A DNA stretch of 55,151 nucleotides from an uncultured Clostridium sp. (GCA_947575275.1 CANPMS010000010.1:1-55151), one strand, 5' to 3'; positions 8,709 to 18,460 are shown, counted from the first letter of the stretch. Made by a program: numbers and translations. Notes: generated by a model not told the origin, from the letters alone.

Positions 8709-9656
8709 TTATCCTCCTCTTAGCTTTTCCGCCATACCGCTCAGCTTCCTGAGACGGTGATTCACGCCAGACTTTCCCACTGGTGGGTCAAGCGTCTCGC
8801 CAAGCTCCTTCAAGGTGGCCTCCGGTCTTAACAGACGAAGCTCGGCAATCTCCCTTAAATTATCAGGCAGTTTATCAAAACCCAATATATCTTTAATAAG
8901 AGCAATATCTTCCATCTGTCTGACTGCTGCAGATACCGTCTTGTTGATATTGGCAGTCTCACAGTTCACCTGACGGTTCACGCTTCCGCGCATCTCCTTA
9001 ACAATCCGGATATTCTCCAGCTCCATCAGGGCAAGCGGCGCCTCCATTACATTCAGAATATCCACAATCTGGCTTCCCTCTTTAATATACACTACAAAAT
9101 ATTTTTTCCGCCGCACGATTTTTGCATCCAGACCAAACGTGAGAATCAGTCCCTGAAGCTGAAATGCTTTGGCATACTCGGTACAGGCAATCTCAAAATG
9201 ATAAAATTTTTCCGGGTCACTGACGGAACCTGCCACGAGAAATGCCCCCCGAATAAAGGCGCGCTTACAGCAGTTTCTCATAATCACAACATTTTGGACC
9301 AGAGACATATTTTCCTCTACATTCCCGTACCTGTCCAGCAGTTTCGCTGCCTGAAGCACCCTCAGCGCATCCTCATGAGCGCTGATACACACCGTATAAG
9401 TACGGCTTTTGTGCTTTTCTATGCCTTGCCGGATGGAAATATCCGCTTTTATATTAAATGTTTTTTTCAATAATGTAAAGTATTTTCTTGCAACTGCAAT
9501 ATTTTCCGTGTGGATTTTTAAACGATACTGCTCCCTTTCAGATATTTGAATCCGTCCGCACAGGCTGATAATTGCAGCAATCTCCGCAATCTGGCAGTGC
9601 CTTGCAGGAGAAAACTGTCTGGACAGCTCCTCCTTCACTTTCGAGGAAAACGACAT
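8709..9656 (-). CDS. whiA: WhiA, DNA-binding LAGLIDADG-like regulator
   Basis: A 315-residue member of the WhiA family. It has an N-terminal fold related to LAGLIDADG homing endonucleases (about residues 1-200) and a C-terminal helix-turn-helix (about 220-310, with LRPEATLKELGETLDPPVGK). WhiA controls sporulation genes in Streptomyces and affects cell division and chromosome segregation in Bacillus. The longer frame begins seven codons upstream. MSFSSKVKEEL is chosen as the usual family start, although the G-rich site in front is very close. The HPr-like gene starts two bases after its stop. Confidence 0.93.
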   Translation of the reverse strand: MSFSSKVKEELSRQFSPARHCQIAEIAAIISLCGRIQISEREQYRLKIHTENIAVARKYFTLLKKTFNIKADISIRQGIEKHKSRTYTVCISAHEDALRVLQAAKLLDRYGNVEENMSLVQNVVIMRNCCKRAFIRGAFLVAGSVSDPEKFYHFEIACTEYAKAFQLQGLILTFGLDAKIVRRKKYFVVYIKEGSQIVDILNVMEAPLALMELENIRIVKEMRGSVNRQVNCETANINKTVSAAVRQMEDIALIKDILGFDKLPDNLREIAELRLLRPEATLKELGETLDPPVGKSGVNHRLRKLSGMAEKLRGG

Positions 9657-9688
9657 CATACCCCCCGTTCCACGCAACTAAACCATAA

Positions 9689-10564
9689 CTATTTTCTTTG
9701 CGCTCTGTCTTTATCAATATCCCGGTGCTCCAGCTTTATCCCATACTCCTCACTGCTGCTCAGATGACAGTACAGTGCGGTGGCAATCGTCACGGAGCGG
9801 TGTCTGCCTCCGGTACATCCCACGGCAATCACCAGCTGATTCTTCCCCTCTTTCACATAATTGGGAATAAGAAAATCAATCATATCACAAAGCTTTTGCA
9901 GAAACTCATCCGCCGTTCCCCCCAGCCTCACATACTCCTGTACCGCAAGCTCCTGCCCCGTATGGCGCCGAAGCTCCTCCTTATAATAGGGATTTGGCAA
10001 AAATCTGACGTCAAATACCAGATCCGCATCCGTAGGAATTCCATATTTAAAACCAAAAGACAAAATCGTAATAAAGAGATTGCTGTATTTTTTATTGCCT
10101 GTAAAAATCCGCTCCAGCTCCTGCCTCAGCTCCTTAGTCAGAAGCTGGCTGGTATCAATAATAAAATCCGCCTTTTTCTTTAAAAACTCCAGTTTCTGCC
10201 GTTCCATCCGGATTCCACTGTCCACACGCCCTTTCCCTGCAAGGGGGTGAGAACGCCGCGTCTCCTTGTAACGTCTCACCAGCGTCTCCTCACAGCAGTC
10301 TAAAAACAGGATTTTGTATGGAACCTTCTGGCTATTCCACTTCTCCAGCACACTGGCAAGCTGAGGAAGCTCCTCTCCGCTGCGAATATCAATGCCCAGC
10401 GCCACCTGCTCATGCGCCGGAGGCATCTTCATCGCCAGCTCCACAAACTGCTCCATCAGGAAAATCGGCAGGTTATCCACACAATAAAAACCCAAATCCT
10501 CCAGCATCTTTAAGGCGATCGTCTTACCTGCGCCAGACATTCCCGTTACAATGACCAACTGCAT
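9689..10564 (-). CDS. rapZ: RapZ/YvcJ nucleotide-binding protein
   Basis: A 291-residue P-loop protein. Walker A is VTGMSGAGKT at the extreme N-terminus, and the signature AVGCTGGRHRSV lies in the C-terminal half. In E. coli RapZ is an RNA-binding adaptor controlling glmS mRNA decay. In Bacillus YvcJ binds and hydrolyses nucleotides and affects competence. The role here is not known. The longer frame starts at TTG; the ATG five codons later (MQLVIVTG), behind GGGAGAG, is preferred. whiA follows directly, and the yvcK gene often found between them is absent. Confidence 0.93.
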   Translation of the reverse strand: MQLVIVTGMSGAGKTIALKMLEDLGFYCVDNLPIFLMEQFVELAMKMPPAHEQVALGIDIRSGEELPQLASVLEKWNSQKVPYKILFLDCCEETLVRRYKETRRSHPLAGKGRVDSGIRMERQKLEFLKKKADFIIDTSQLLTKELRQELERIFTGNKKYSNLFITILSFGFKYGIPTDADLVFDVRFLPNPYYKEELRRHTGQELAVQEYVRLGGTADEFLQKLCDMIDFLIPNYVKEGKNQLVIAVGCTGGRHRSVTIATALYCHLSSSEEYGIKLEHRDIDKDRAQRK

Positions 10565-10592
10565 CGTCCACTCTCCCAAAAGGCGCAGGGCA

Positions 10593-11501
10593 TCAAAATT
10601 CCCCCAGCGTCTTTACCTCCATTTCCAATTTTACGCCAAACTGCTCTCGTACCCGCCTCTGCACTTCACCGCACAAAGTGATAATATCCTTTGCAGTAGC
10701 TCCGCCCCGGTTAATCACAAACCCACAATGCTTCTTGGAGACCTGCGCGCCGCCAATGGTAAAGCCGCCAAGTCCTGCATCCTGAATCAGTTTTCCTGCA
10801 AAATATCCCTGCGGCCGTTTAAAAGTACTCCCTGCACTGGGATACTCCAAAGGCTGCTTCTCCCTCCGCCTCCGGGCCAGCTCCTCCATATAGCCGCGGA
10901 TTTCCTCAGGACTGCCTGTCTCCAGGGAGAACACCGCTCCCAGCACCGTATACCCGCGGCTTTGGACACAGCTTGTGCGGTATCCCATCTCCAACTGAGA
11001 TGCAGAAAGCTCCTCTACCTCACCATCTGTTGTCAGAACTGTCACCGAGGCCAGCACATGACGCATCTCCCTGCCGTAAGCGCCGGCATTCATCACCACC
11101 GCGCCGCCCACAGTCCCGGGAATTCCGGCTGCAAACTCAAGTCCTGTCAGACACCCGGCAAGCGCCTTCTTCGCCACCGACGGCAGCAGAGCGCCGGCTC
11201 CTGCATGCACCGCAACTCCCTCCACAGTAATCTCACTCCACGCTTTACCCATGGCAGCCACAACGCCGCGATAGCCCTTATCCCCCACCAGAAGGTTGCT
11301 TCCATTTCCCAGAATACAACAGGGTACCTTCTCCTCCCGGCACATACGCAGCACCTCTGCCAATTGTCCCACCGTCGCCGGCTCCGTATACACATCTGCA
11401 GGACCTCCCACCCGGAAGGTGGTGTGGCGGCTCATCGGTTCGTTAAAGCGCACTGCTCCATTTCCAAGAACCTGCTTAAGCTTCTCCGTCAAATCCTTCA
11501 T
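10593..11501 (-). CDS. murB: UDP-N-acetylenolpyruvoylglucosamine reductase
   Basis: FAD enzyme making UDP-N-acetylmuramate, the second committed step of peptidoglycan precursor synthesis in the cytoplasm. The 302-residue product has MSRHTTFRVGGPAD at the FAD site, ILGNGSNLLVGD, GLEFAAGIPGTVGGAVVMNA, and the catalytic serine in SAGSTFKRP. Its length fits the shorter type II MurB, which lacks the extra loop of the E. coli enzyme. The ATG one codon inside the longest frame is used, behind GAGGGAG. It sits between hprK and rapZ. Confidence 0.95.
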   Translation of the reverse strand: MKDLTEKLKQVLGNGAVRFNEPMSRHTTFRVGGPADVYTEPATVGQLAEVLRMCREEKVPCCILGNGSNLLVGDKGYRGVVAAMGKAWSEITVEGVAVHAGAGALLPSVAKKALAGCLTGLEFAAGIPGTVGGAVVMNAGAYGREMRHVLASVTVLTTDGEVEELSASQLEMGYRTSCVQSRGYTVLGAVFSLETGSPEEIRGYMEELARRRREKQPLEYPSAGSTFKRPQGYFAGKLIQDAGLGGFTIGGAQVSKKHCGFVINRGGATAKDIITLCGEVQRRVREQFGVKLEMEVKTLGEF

Positions 11502-11536
11502 CAAACTCCCTCTCTGCCCCTTTTATCCACTTACCC

Positions 11537-12463
11537 TCAGACGGACTTCCCCAGATTTGCCTGTACCCGATTATACAACTCCTGCGCCGCATTATACCCC
11601 ATTTTCTTCTGGCGGTAATTGACTGCTGCCGACTCCACAATAATCGCCAGGTTTCTTCCCGGACGAATGGGGATATTATGGCACACCACCTTGTTTCCCA
11701 AAAACTCGGTGTACTGATCCTCCAGTCCCAGGCGGTCGTACTCTTTATCCTTATCCCAATCCTCCAGCTTAATTACCATATCAATATTCTGGGTGTCCTT
11801 CACGCTCTCCACTCCAAACAGAGCCTTCACATCAATAATTCCGATACCACGAAGCTCAATAAAATGTTTTGTAATATCAGGAGCGCTGCCCACAAGAGTG
11901 TCATCGCTGACCTTCCTGATTTCAACCACATCATCCGTAACCAGACGATGCCCCCGCTTAATCAGCTCCAACGCCGCCTCACTCTTTCCGATTCCACTCT
12001 CACCCATAATAAGAACGCCCTCGCCAAACACATCCACAAGAACGCCGTGAATACTGATACAAGGCGCCAGCTTCACCTTCAGCCAGCGGATTACCTCCGC
12101 CATCAAATCCGAGGTACTCTTTTCCGACACCAGACAGGGAACCTGATAATGGAGGCACAAATCCTGCATATCATCATCAGGAATCTGATTACGGCTGTAA
12201 AGCACGCAGGGGATTTCACTTGAGACAAGCTTTTCATACACCTCAACCTTCCGCTCTCTGGTCAGTGTCCTGATATATTCCTGCTCCACAAATCCGATAA
12301 TCTGAACCCGCTCCCGGTCAAAATGTTCAAAAAAACCTGCCAGCTGCAATGCCGGACGGTTGACATCCGGGTGGGTCAGCACCACCTTATCCGTATCAAC
12401 ATCCGGCACAATATTCTTCAGATTCATCTTATTAATTAATTCTGTAATTGTAACACCGTACAT
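11537..12463 (-). CDS. hprK: HPr kinase/phosphorylase
   Basis: Bifunctional enzyme that phosphorylates and dephosphorylates Ser46 of HPr-family proteins, the switch for carbon catabolite control in Firmicutes. The 308-residue product has an N-terminal regulatory domain and a C-terminal catalytic domain. Walker A is MGESGIGKSE, and the family signature is around FGVESVKDTQNIDMVIKLED. Starting at MYGVTITELINKM, behind AAGGAG, gives the normal length. An upstream ATG would add seven residues. Its obvious partner here is the HPr-like gene three genes downstream. Confidence 0.95.
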   Translation of the reverse strand: MYGVTITELINKMNLKNIVPDVDTDKVVLTHPDVNRPALQLAGFFEHFDRERVQIIGFVEQEYIRTLTRERKVEVYEKLVSSEIPCVLYSRNQIPDDDMQDLCLHYQVPCLVSEKSTSDLMAEVIRWLKVKLAPCISIHGVLVDVFGEGVLIMGESGIGKSEAALELIKRGHRLVTDDVVEIRKVSDDTLVGSAPDITKHFIELRGIGIIDVKALFGVESVKDTQNIDMVIKLEDWDKDKEYDRLGLEDQYTEFLGNKVVCHNIPIRPGRNLAIIVESAAVNYRQKKMGYNAAQELYNRVQANLGKSV

Positions 12464-12525
12464 GGCTTTCTGCTCCTTATCCATTTACTCTTTTCTCATC
12501 CGTCCTGTCCGTGACAACTACATTC

Positions 12526-12554
12526 ATACTACCATATCCAATCAGGATTGTCAT
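12526..12554 (-). promoter_or_regulatory. Possible promoter before hprK
   Basis: On the minus strand, ATGACA and TAGTAT are separated by 17 bases in the gap between uvrC and hprK. Each hexamer has one or two mismatches to consensus. It could allow the hprK-murB-rapZ-whiA group to be expressed apart from uvrC. Confidence 0.45.
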
Positions 12555-14482
12555 CACCAGTTTTTTGTCCCCGGGTCTGTTGCGGCGCTTCCCAATTCCT
12601 CCACAATAACCGCATCCTTGTGCTTTTCACGAAAGAACAAATAGACACTCTCCGCAGCACGGCGGTTCATTCCCGGCACATCTGCCAATTCCTCCACAGA
12701 TGCCTCCTGCACCGCCTCAAGAGACTTGAAATGGCGCATCAAAGCCTTTCTGCGGGTGTCGCCCACCCCCGGAATATCATCCAGAACCGAACGCACCTGG
12801 CTTTTACTGCGCAGGCTTCGGTGATATTCAATAGCAAACCGGTGCGCCTCATCCTGAATTCGCGTAATCAGCCTGAACCCTTCCGAATGGCGGTCAATGG
12901 GAATCTCCGTATTCTGGTAGTAGAGCCCTCTTGTCCGGTGGGAATCATCCTTCACCATACCGCAGACAGGAATAGAAAGTCCCAGCTCTCCCAGCACTTC
13001 CAGAGCAATATTAACCTGCCCCTTCCCTCCATCCATCATTAAAAGATCCGGAAACCGGGTAAAACTCCCAAACCGCTCCTCCACCCCCTGTTCCTTTAAC
13101 TCCTGAAGTTCTTCCAGACCGTGTGTAAACCTTCTGGTCAGCACTTCCTTCATGGAAGCATAATCATTTGGTCCGATCACCGTCTTAATACGAAATTTCC
13201 GGTAATCGCTTCGCTTCGGTTTTCCATTCTCATAGACCACCATAGAACCCACTGACTCATATCCGGAAATATTAGAAATATCAAATGCCTCCATGCGGCG
13301 CACACCTGTGAGCCCCAGCCAGCCTGCCACCTGATTCATCGCTCCGATCGTTCTGAGCTCCTCACGCTTATTCCTCTCATTATCCTGGCTTAACACCAGC
13401 TCTGCATTTTTCTGAGCCAGCTCCACAAGCCGTTCCTTCTCCCCCTTTTTCGGCACCACGATACGCACACGCTGACCCTTCCGAACGGCGAGCCATCGCT
13501 CTATCACCTCTCTGTCATCCGGCTCCTCCTGAACCCACAGCTCCTTCGGCAAAAACGGTGTTCCGGCATAAAACTGCTTTACAAAGCTGGTCAATATCTG
13601 CCCGTTATTTTCCTCAGCGCCAATACTGATGCGGAAATGATCCCGTCCAATCAGTTTACCCTCACGCACAAAAAACACCTGCGCCACCGCGTCCTTCTCA
13701 TCCCGGGCCATCGCAATAATATCCCTGTCTTCCATACTGCTGCTGGTAATCTTCTGCTTCTGCGCCACCTTTTTCACACTGTCCAAAAGATCCCGGTACT
13801 CCGCCGCTTTCTCAAAATCCAGCTCCCCGGCAGCAGCTTTCATCTTCTCCTCCAGAGTTTTTAAAAGCCCGTCGTACCTGCCATTTAAAAACTCCAGCGC
13901 CTGCGCCACATGCTGTCCATAACTCTCCTTATCAATATAGCCCTGGCAGGGAGCATCACACTGTTTAATATGGTAATTCAGACAGGCGCGCTCCTTTCCA
14001 ATATCCTTCGGCAGATTTCGGCTGCAGGTTCTTATCTTATACAGCTTATGAATCAAATCTATCGTATCCTTAACCGCTCCTGCACTGGTATAGGGGCCAA
14101 AATACTTGCTCTTGTCTTTTTTCATGGTTCTGGCAAACAAAACTCTCGGAAAATCCTCCCCAACGGTCACTTTAATATAAGGATACGCCTTATCATCCTT
14201 TAACATGGTGTTGTAGCGGGGCTGGTGCTCCTTAATCAGGTTACACTCCAAAACCAGAGCCTCCAGCTCCGAATCCGTTACAATATACTCAAACCTGGCA
14301 ATCCGTGACACCATCTGCTCAATCTTTGCAGTCTTATTCCGGCTGCTCTGAAAATACTGGCGCACCCGGTTTTTTAAACTTATGGCTTTTCCCACATAGA
14401 TAATCTCATCCCGGGCATCGTGCATCAGATATACTCCCGGCTGGGCCGGGAGCTTTTTCAATTCTTCCTCAATATTGAACAC
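12554..14482 (-). CDS. uvrC: Excinuclease ABC subunit C
   Basis: Nucleotide excision repair nuclease making both incisions around a lesion with UvrB. The 642-residue product has an N-terminal GIY-YIG domain ([18 protein letters not shown]). It also has a UVR motif for UvrB contact (about 200-235, [21 protein letters not shown]), an RNase H-like domain ([19 protein letters not shown]) and C-terminal helix-hairpin-helix repeats ([30 protein letters not shown]). The start codon is GTG, five bases after a perfect AGGAGG. It begins nine bases after the DUF1653 gene, so the two are probably co-transcribed. Confidence 0.96.
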   Translation of the reverse strand: MFNIEEELKKLPAQPGVYLMHDARDEIIYVGKAISLKNRVRQYFQSSRNKTAKIEQMVSRIARFEYIVTDSELEALVLECNLIKEHQPRYNTMLKDDKAYPYIKVTVGEDFPRVLFARTMKKDKSKYFGPYTSAGAVKDTIDLIHKLYKIRTCSRNLPKDIGKERACLNYHIKQCDAPCQGYIDKESYGQHVAQALEFLNGRYDGLLKTLEEKMKAAAGELDFEKAAEYRDLLDSVKKVAQKQKITSSSMEDRDIIAMARDEKDAVAQVFFVREGKLIGRDHFRISIGAEENNGQILTSFVKQFYAGTPFLPKELWVQEEPDDREVIERWLAVRKGQRVRIVVPKKGEKERLVELAQKNAELVLSQDNERNKREELRTIGAMNQVAGWLGLTGVRRMEAFDISNISGYESVGSMVVYENGKPKRSDYRKFRIKTVIGPNDYASMKEVLTRRFTHGLEELQELKEQGVEERFGSFTRFPDLLMMDGGKGQVNIALEVLGELGLSIPVCGMVKDDSHRTRGLYYQNTEIPIDRHSEGFRLITRIQDEAHRFAIEYHRSLRSKSQVRSVLDDIPGVGDTRRKALMRHFKSLEAVQEASVEELADVPGMNRRAAESVYLFFREKHKDAVIVEELGSAATDPGTKNW

Positions 14483-14491
14483 ATCTGCCTC

Positions 14492-14962
14492 CTAGCGAAG
14501 CCTCTTGCCGTCAAAACGTTCCTGCATCGTGAGAAAACGGCGGATTGCCTCAACCTGCTCCTTAACCGGACCGCTCTCCGGCTTCATGTCAAGCACCACA
14601 TAGATACTGTCCAGCTCACGCTGGCTTGCAGTCTGTTCCAGAGCCTTCAGACACTCCATACGCACATCAAAGCAATCCGTGTCAAGAAAACGGAGAAACG
14701 CCTGATTTGGTACGTCTTCCCCGGCGTTTCCCTCATTTTCTGTCTGAATAGACGCCAAGCGCCCATTCCCACCCATTTCCACCGGCTCCATCTCACTCAC
14801 AAACATCTCATAGGGGCGTGCATACACGCCAAAATCACCGTAGAGCGCCTGATATACCACCAGCCGCTCTCCTGTCTCCGAGTGCTCTGCCACTGCCAAA
14901 ATCTGATACAGCTTATTCTTAAAGTGCCGGTAAAATTCTCCCGGCTTTACAACTCTCTCCAT
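14492..14962 (-). CDS. DUF1653 domain protein
   Basis: A 156-residue soluble protein. The first 65 residues match the DUF1653 pattern: GEFYRHFKNKLYQIL, then ETGERLVVYQALYGDFGVYARP. Short DUF1653 proteins are widespread and have no established function. The remaining 90 residues are an acidic extension ending in a helix. A strong ribosome site (AAGGGGAG) precedes the ATG. It sits 12 bases downstream of the lipoprotein gene and nine bases upstream of uvrC. This suggests one transcript but gives no clear function. Confidence 0.8.
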   Translation of the reverse strand: MERVVKPGEFYRHFKNKLYQILAVAEHSETGERLVVYQALYGDFGVYARPYEMFVSEMEPVEMGGNGRLASIQTENEGNAGEDVPNQAFLRFLDTDCFDVRMECLKALEQTASQRELDSIYVVLDMKPESGPVKEQVEAIRRFLTMQERFDGKRLR

Positions 14963-14974
14963 ATTTCACTCCCC

Positions 14975-16396
14975 TTATTGATTCCTTTGCGGAAGGGTAG
15001 ACCCTGTCTCCGGAGGCGGTCCCAACTCCTCCACCGGGTCTGTTATCCCTTCCTCACCCTCCACGATTACCGCCGCTGCCGCTGCTGAAGCCGGCGCAGT
15101 GGTCTCCGGCGCATAGGTAGTCTCCGGCAGCAATGCCCTGGACTGCTCAATCCTCTGTTCTTCCCTTGCAGCCTCCTCCGGCGTCATAAGACCGCTCCAG
15201 TCATAGGTGCACGCCGCATCCCACAAAAGCCACTCATCATAACCGCTGTCATAGACCGCCTGAATCTGCGCACGAACCTCCGGTCCCCCATAGGGAATAT
15301 AATTTGCCAGCCAGGAAGCCGTAAAATCCTGCAGCCATGGACGCACTGTGGCGATATGTCCTCCATCCAGACCTGCAAAATACAGCTCCATGCGGGATTC
15401 CGCCAAAGCCGCCCGGATCGTGTCATAAGGGTGCATATCCGGGTGGTCAATGCCATAATTTCCATCTGCATAGTGGGAAGGATAAATCATTGGGCTGATA
15501 TAGTCAAGATATTTCGCCATCTCTCCGTAAATCTGTCCCACAGAATCTGCATCCACTCCACTGTTGATGATCGCGCCGAACACATCAGCCGACACAAACA
15601 GTCCCTCATCCTTCAGCTTGCCGTAGGTATACTCCATAAACTCCAGAATAATATCCGTGCGTGAGCGTCCCTGCACATCCGCCTCGTCAAATACCGCATC
15701 CTTCATTCCCTTCTCGGTGCAGAACCGCACATAGTCAAACTGCACCTCCTGAAATCCCAGCTTTTTCGCCTGAACTCCAATCTCAACCAGATAATCCCAC
15801 GCCTCCCGCTTATAAGGATTCACCCAGACATTGCCGTCTCTGTCCTTAAACAGAGAGCCATCTGCCTTTTTCACACACCAGTCCGGTCTCGCCTCCCCCA
15901 GCCAGGAATCACGAAACGCAGGAATGCGGGCAATAGTATAGATATGATGCTCCCGCAATTTCTCCATCAGCATCTCCATATCCTGAATATAAATCTTAAC
16001 AGCGCCAATCTCCTGAACCGGCGCGCAGTCCATCTCACAGACAATCCTTCCAAAATCATCCTTCAAGTCGATAACAAGCGTATTGATTTCCGTCCGATCC
16101 AGCTCCGCAATCAGGTTATCCACCATGCTGGGGGTACCCGCCACATAAGCGGACACATAAATCCCCTTCACCTTCACCGGAACCCGCTCCGGCTCTGTCT
16201 CAATCACAATGCTATCCGAGGCATAAGCCAATTCTTCCCCATCCTGCACGCTGTCTTCTGCCGTTTCTCCATTCTGTACAACTACGGGAGCCGGTCTGGT
16301 AGCAATCTTCTCCACATTTTTCAACTTCTCACAGCCGGACAATACGCTGGTCAAAAGCAGCAGGCCAAGAAGCAGCCTTACATATCTGTTTTTCAT
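14975..16396 (-). CDS. Lipoprotein with putative glycoside hydrolase (DUF4015) barrel
   Basis: A 473-residue exported lipoprotein. The chosen start (MKNRYVRLLLGLL) gives a clean signal peptide with lipobox LSGC (Cys22). The longest frame would add 17 residues that spoil the signal. The mature part has a linker and then a TIM-barrel-like region beginning VKGIYVSAYVAG. It includes FQEVQFDYVRFC and MIYPSHYADGNYG, features of the DUF4015 putative glycoside hydrolases. The C-terminal 60 residues are acidic, Ala/Thr-rich and probably disordered. Substrate is unknown; a cell-wall or exopolysaccharide target is a guess. A promoter lies about 70 bases upstream. Confidence 0.85.
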   Translation of the reverse strand: MKNRYVRLLLGLLLLTSVLSGCEKLKNVEKIATRPAPVVVQNGETAEDSVQDGEELAYASDSIVIETEPERVPVKVKGIYVSAYVAGTPSMVDNLIAELDRTEINTLVIDLKDDFGRIVCEMDCAPVQEIGAVKIYIQDMEMLMEKLREHHIYTIARIPAFRDSWLGEARPDWCVKKADGSLFKDRDGNVWVNPYKREAWDYLVEIGVQAKKLGFQEVQFDYVRFCTEKGMKDAVFDEADVQGRSRTDIILEFMEYTYGKLKDEGLFVSADVFGAIINSGVDADSVGQIYGEMAKYLDYISPMIYPSHYADGNYGIDHPDMHPYDTIRAALAESRMELYFAGLDGGHIATVRPWLQDFTASWLANYIPYGGPEVRAQIQAVYDSGYDEWLLWDAACTYDWSGLMTPEEAAREEQRIEQSRALLPETTYAPETTAPASAAAAAVIVEGEEGITDPVEELGPPPETGSTLPQRNQ

Positions 16397-16464
16397 AATC
16401 TCTTGGTCCTCTATCCTTGGTATTTTACAGTTTTTACCTTCAAACACGTTCCTATACAGCGAAG

Positions 16465-16493
16465 ATTATACCACATTTCTTCAAAATAGGCAA
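16465..16493 (-). promoter_or_regulatory. Promoter for the lipoprotein-DUF1653-uvrC group
   Basis: On the minus strand TTGCCT (16488-16493) and a perfect TATAAT (16465-16470) are separated by 17 bases, about 70 bases before the lipoprotein start. Confidence 0.7.
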
Positions 16494-16554
16494 AAATAGG
16501 TGCATTTTTTTCTGCTCTGTGCTACAATCGTTGCATGGAAAGGGGCGCAGAAGA

Positions 16555-18033
16555 ATGAAAATTGGATTTGACAATCAAAAGTATCTGAAAATGCAGTCTG
16601 AACATATCCGGGAGCGGATTAATAAGTTCGGAGATAAACTATATCTGGAATTCGGAGGAAAGCTGTTCGATGATTACCACGCCTCACGCGTGCTTCCGGG
16701 CTTTTCTCCCGACAGCAAACTGAAAATGCTCCTGCAGCTGGCAGATCAGGCTGAAATTGTGGTGGTCATCAACGCTGCAGACATCGAAAAAAACAAAGTA
16801 CGCCATGACCTGGGAATCACCTACGATGTGGACGTGCTTCGCCTGATTCAGGAATTCCGTGACACAGGTCTTTACGTGGGAAGCGTGGTAATTACACGCT
16901 ATACCGGACAGGCTGCCGCCGACCAGTTCAAAACAAAGCTGGAACATCTGGGAATCCGGGTTTATCGCCACTGTCCGATTGACGGGTATCCCAACAACGT
17001 TCCCCATATCGTCAGTGATGAGGGCTATGGAAAAAATGATTACATTGAGACCACAAAACCCCTGGTAATCATCACTGCCCCCGGACCGGGCAGCGGCAAG
17101 ATGGCCACCTGCCTGTCTCAGCTCTACCACGACAACAAGAGGGGAATCAAGGCAGGGTACGCAAAATTTGAAACCTTCCCTGTCTGGAATGTCCCTTTAA
17201 AGCATCCGGTAAATCTGGCGTATGAGGCGGCGACCGCAGACTTAAACGATGTAAATATGATTGACCCATTCCACCTGGAAGCCTACGGCATAACCACTGT
17301 CAACTATAACCGGGATGTGGAAATTTATCCTGTGCTTGCCGCCATGTTCGAGGGAATTTACGGTCACTGTCCCTACAAATCCCCCACAGATATGGGCGTA
17401 AATATGGCAGGCAACTGTATCATAGACGATGAAGTCTGTCAGGAGGCGTCACGTCAGGAAATTATACGCCGCTACTATCAGGCGTTAACCCGGCTGAGCA
17501 AAGATGAGACCAGCAAGGAGGAGGTTTACAAAATTGAACTTCTGATGAAGCAGGCAAAAATCACTGCCGACCTGCGTCCGGTGGTTCCCGTCTGCAACTT
17601 ACTGGCCAGTCAGAGCGGCTCCCCTGCCGCTGCCCTGGAGCTGCCGGACGGACGGATTGTCACCGGAAAGACCTCCGCACTTTTGGGTTCCTCCGCCGCC
17701 GTACTTTTAAACGCAGTCAAGGAGCTGGGCGGCATTGCGGACGATGTACACCTTATCTCCCCCGCATTTATCGAGCCAATCCAGGGGCTGAAAACCGGGT
17801 ATCTGGGAAGCAAAAATCCCCGTCTCCACACAGACGAAGTGCTGATTGCACTCTCCATGTGCGCCGCCACTGACAAAAACGCCAGACTGGCTTTAGAGCA
17901 GCTCCCCAAACTGCGGGGCTGCCAGCTGCACACCTCTGTTATGCTGTCCTCTGTGGACATCAAAATGTTTAAAAAACTGGGGCTGGAGCTGACCAGCGAA
18001 CCTGTTTACGAGATTAAAAAACTGTATCATTAA
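16555..18033 (+). CDS. DUF1846 family protein
   Basis: A 492-residue protein of the DUF1846 family, known from structures such as streptococcal SP0742 but without an agreed function. The start MKIGFDNQKYLKMQ follows AAGGGGCGCAGAAG; the longer frame runs back into the divergent promoter region. A phosphate-binding-like loop GPGSGKMAT lies near residue 175, where a nucleotide or phosphate could bind. A conserved segment KFETFPVWNVPLKHPVNLAY follows. No signal or membrane segment is seen. A TACAAT box at 16523-16528 may be its -10, with a poor -35. It is convergent with the decayed island downstream. Confidence 0.92.
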   Translation: MKIGFDNQKYLKMQSEHIRERINKFGDKLYLEFGGKLFDDYHASRVLPGFSPDSKLKMLLQLADQAEIVVVINAADIEKNKVRHDLGITYDVDVLRLIQEFRDTGLYVGSVVITRYTGQAAADQFKTKLEHLGIRVYRHCPIDGYPNNVPHIVSDEGYGKNDYIETTKPLVIITAPGPGSGKMATCLSQLYHDNKRGIKAGYAKFETFPVWNVPLKHPVNLAYEAATADLNDVNMIDPFHLEAYGITTVNYNRDVEIYPVLAAMFEGIYGHCPYKSPTDMGVNMAGNCIIDDEVCQEASRQEIIRRYYQALTRLSKDETSKEEVYKIELLMKQAKITADLRPVVPVCNLLASQSGSPAAALELPDGRIVTGKTSALLGSSAAVLLNAVKELGGIADDVHLISPAFIEPIQGLKTGYLGSKNPRLHTDEVLIALSMCAATDKNARLALEQLPKLRGCQLHTSVMLSSVDIKMFKKLGLELTSEPVYEIKKLYH

Positions 18034-18036
18034 AAA

Positions 18037-18061
18037 GAAAAAACCAAGGCGGAAGCCTGGG
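18037..18061 (-). terminator. Intrinsic terminator closing the toxin-immunity island
   Basis: On the minus strand a stem CCAGGC/GCCTTGG with a 4-base loop runs directly into seven T. In plus orientation it follows the DUF1846 stop but lacks a good T run. Two more inverted repeats lie just right of it (18079-18099 around GAATT; 18114-18130 around TTG) without T runs. Confidence 0.65.
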
Positions 18062-18145
18062 ACTTTGTCTACCATTTGAGGGGAACGAATTGTTCCCCTT
18101 AGAGCTCCTCTTACATATCATTGTGATATGGACATTTGGGGATCA

Positions 18146-18460
18146 TCAAGTATTCTGATAACAAACTGTCATAAACTTCGTATATTCACTTCCAAGCTCA
18201 ACCTTTACCTTATTTTCAACTTCCTCATTCATTAATTGTTTTAATCTTTCAATTATTTCTTCACAATTTAAATTTTTTTCTGCATAACTTAAGACCAACA
18301 AAATGTGAATACAAATATTTTCTACTAAACAAAAATCTTCTCCATGCTCATATTCGTTTAAAACAGCAGGAAAAATCTGTTTTTCATTAAACCCCATTTT
18401 ATAAAACCGCTCAAAATCCTCTTCTACACATTCTTTTAATTCCTTATACTGAAAAATCAT
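18146..18460 (-). CDS. Immunity-like protein, possibly Imm3 family
   Basis: A 104-residue acidic, helix-rich protein without a signal. The central FNEKQIFPAVLNEYEHGEDF and the following all-helical part resemble my recollection of the Imm3 immunity family linked to polymorphic toxins; this is unverified. Codon use and base composition are much more AT-rich than in the flanking housekeeping genes, indicating transfer. It is the last gene of a row of small minus-strand genes behind a broken toxin, as expected for orphan immunity genes. No matching intact toxin is present. Confidence 0.65.
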   Translation of the reverse strand: MIFQYKELKECVEEDFERFYKMGFNEKQIFPAVLNEYEHGEDFCLVENICIHILLVLSYAEKNLNCEEIIERLKQLMNEEVENKVKVELGSEYTKFMTVCYQNT

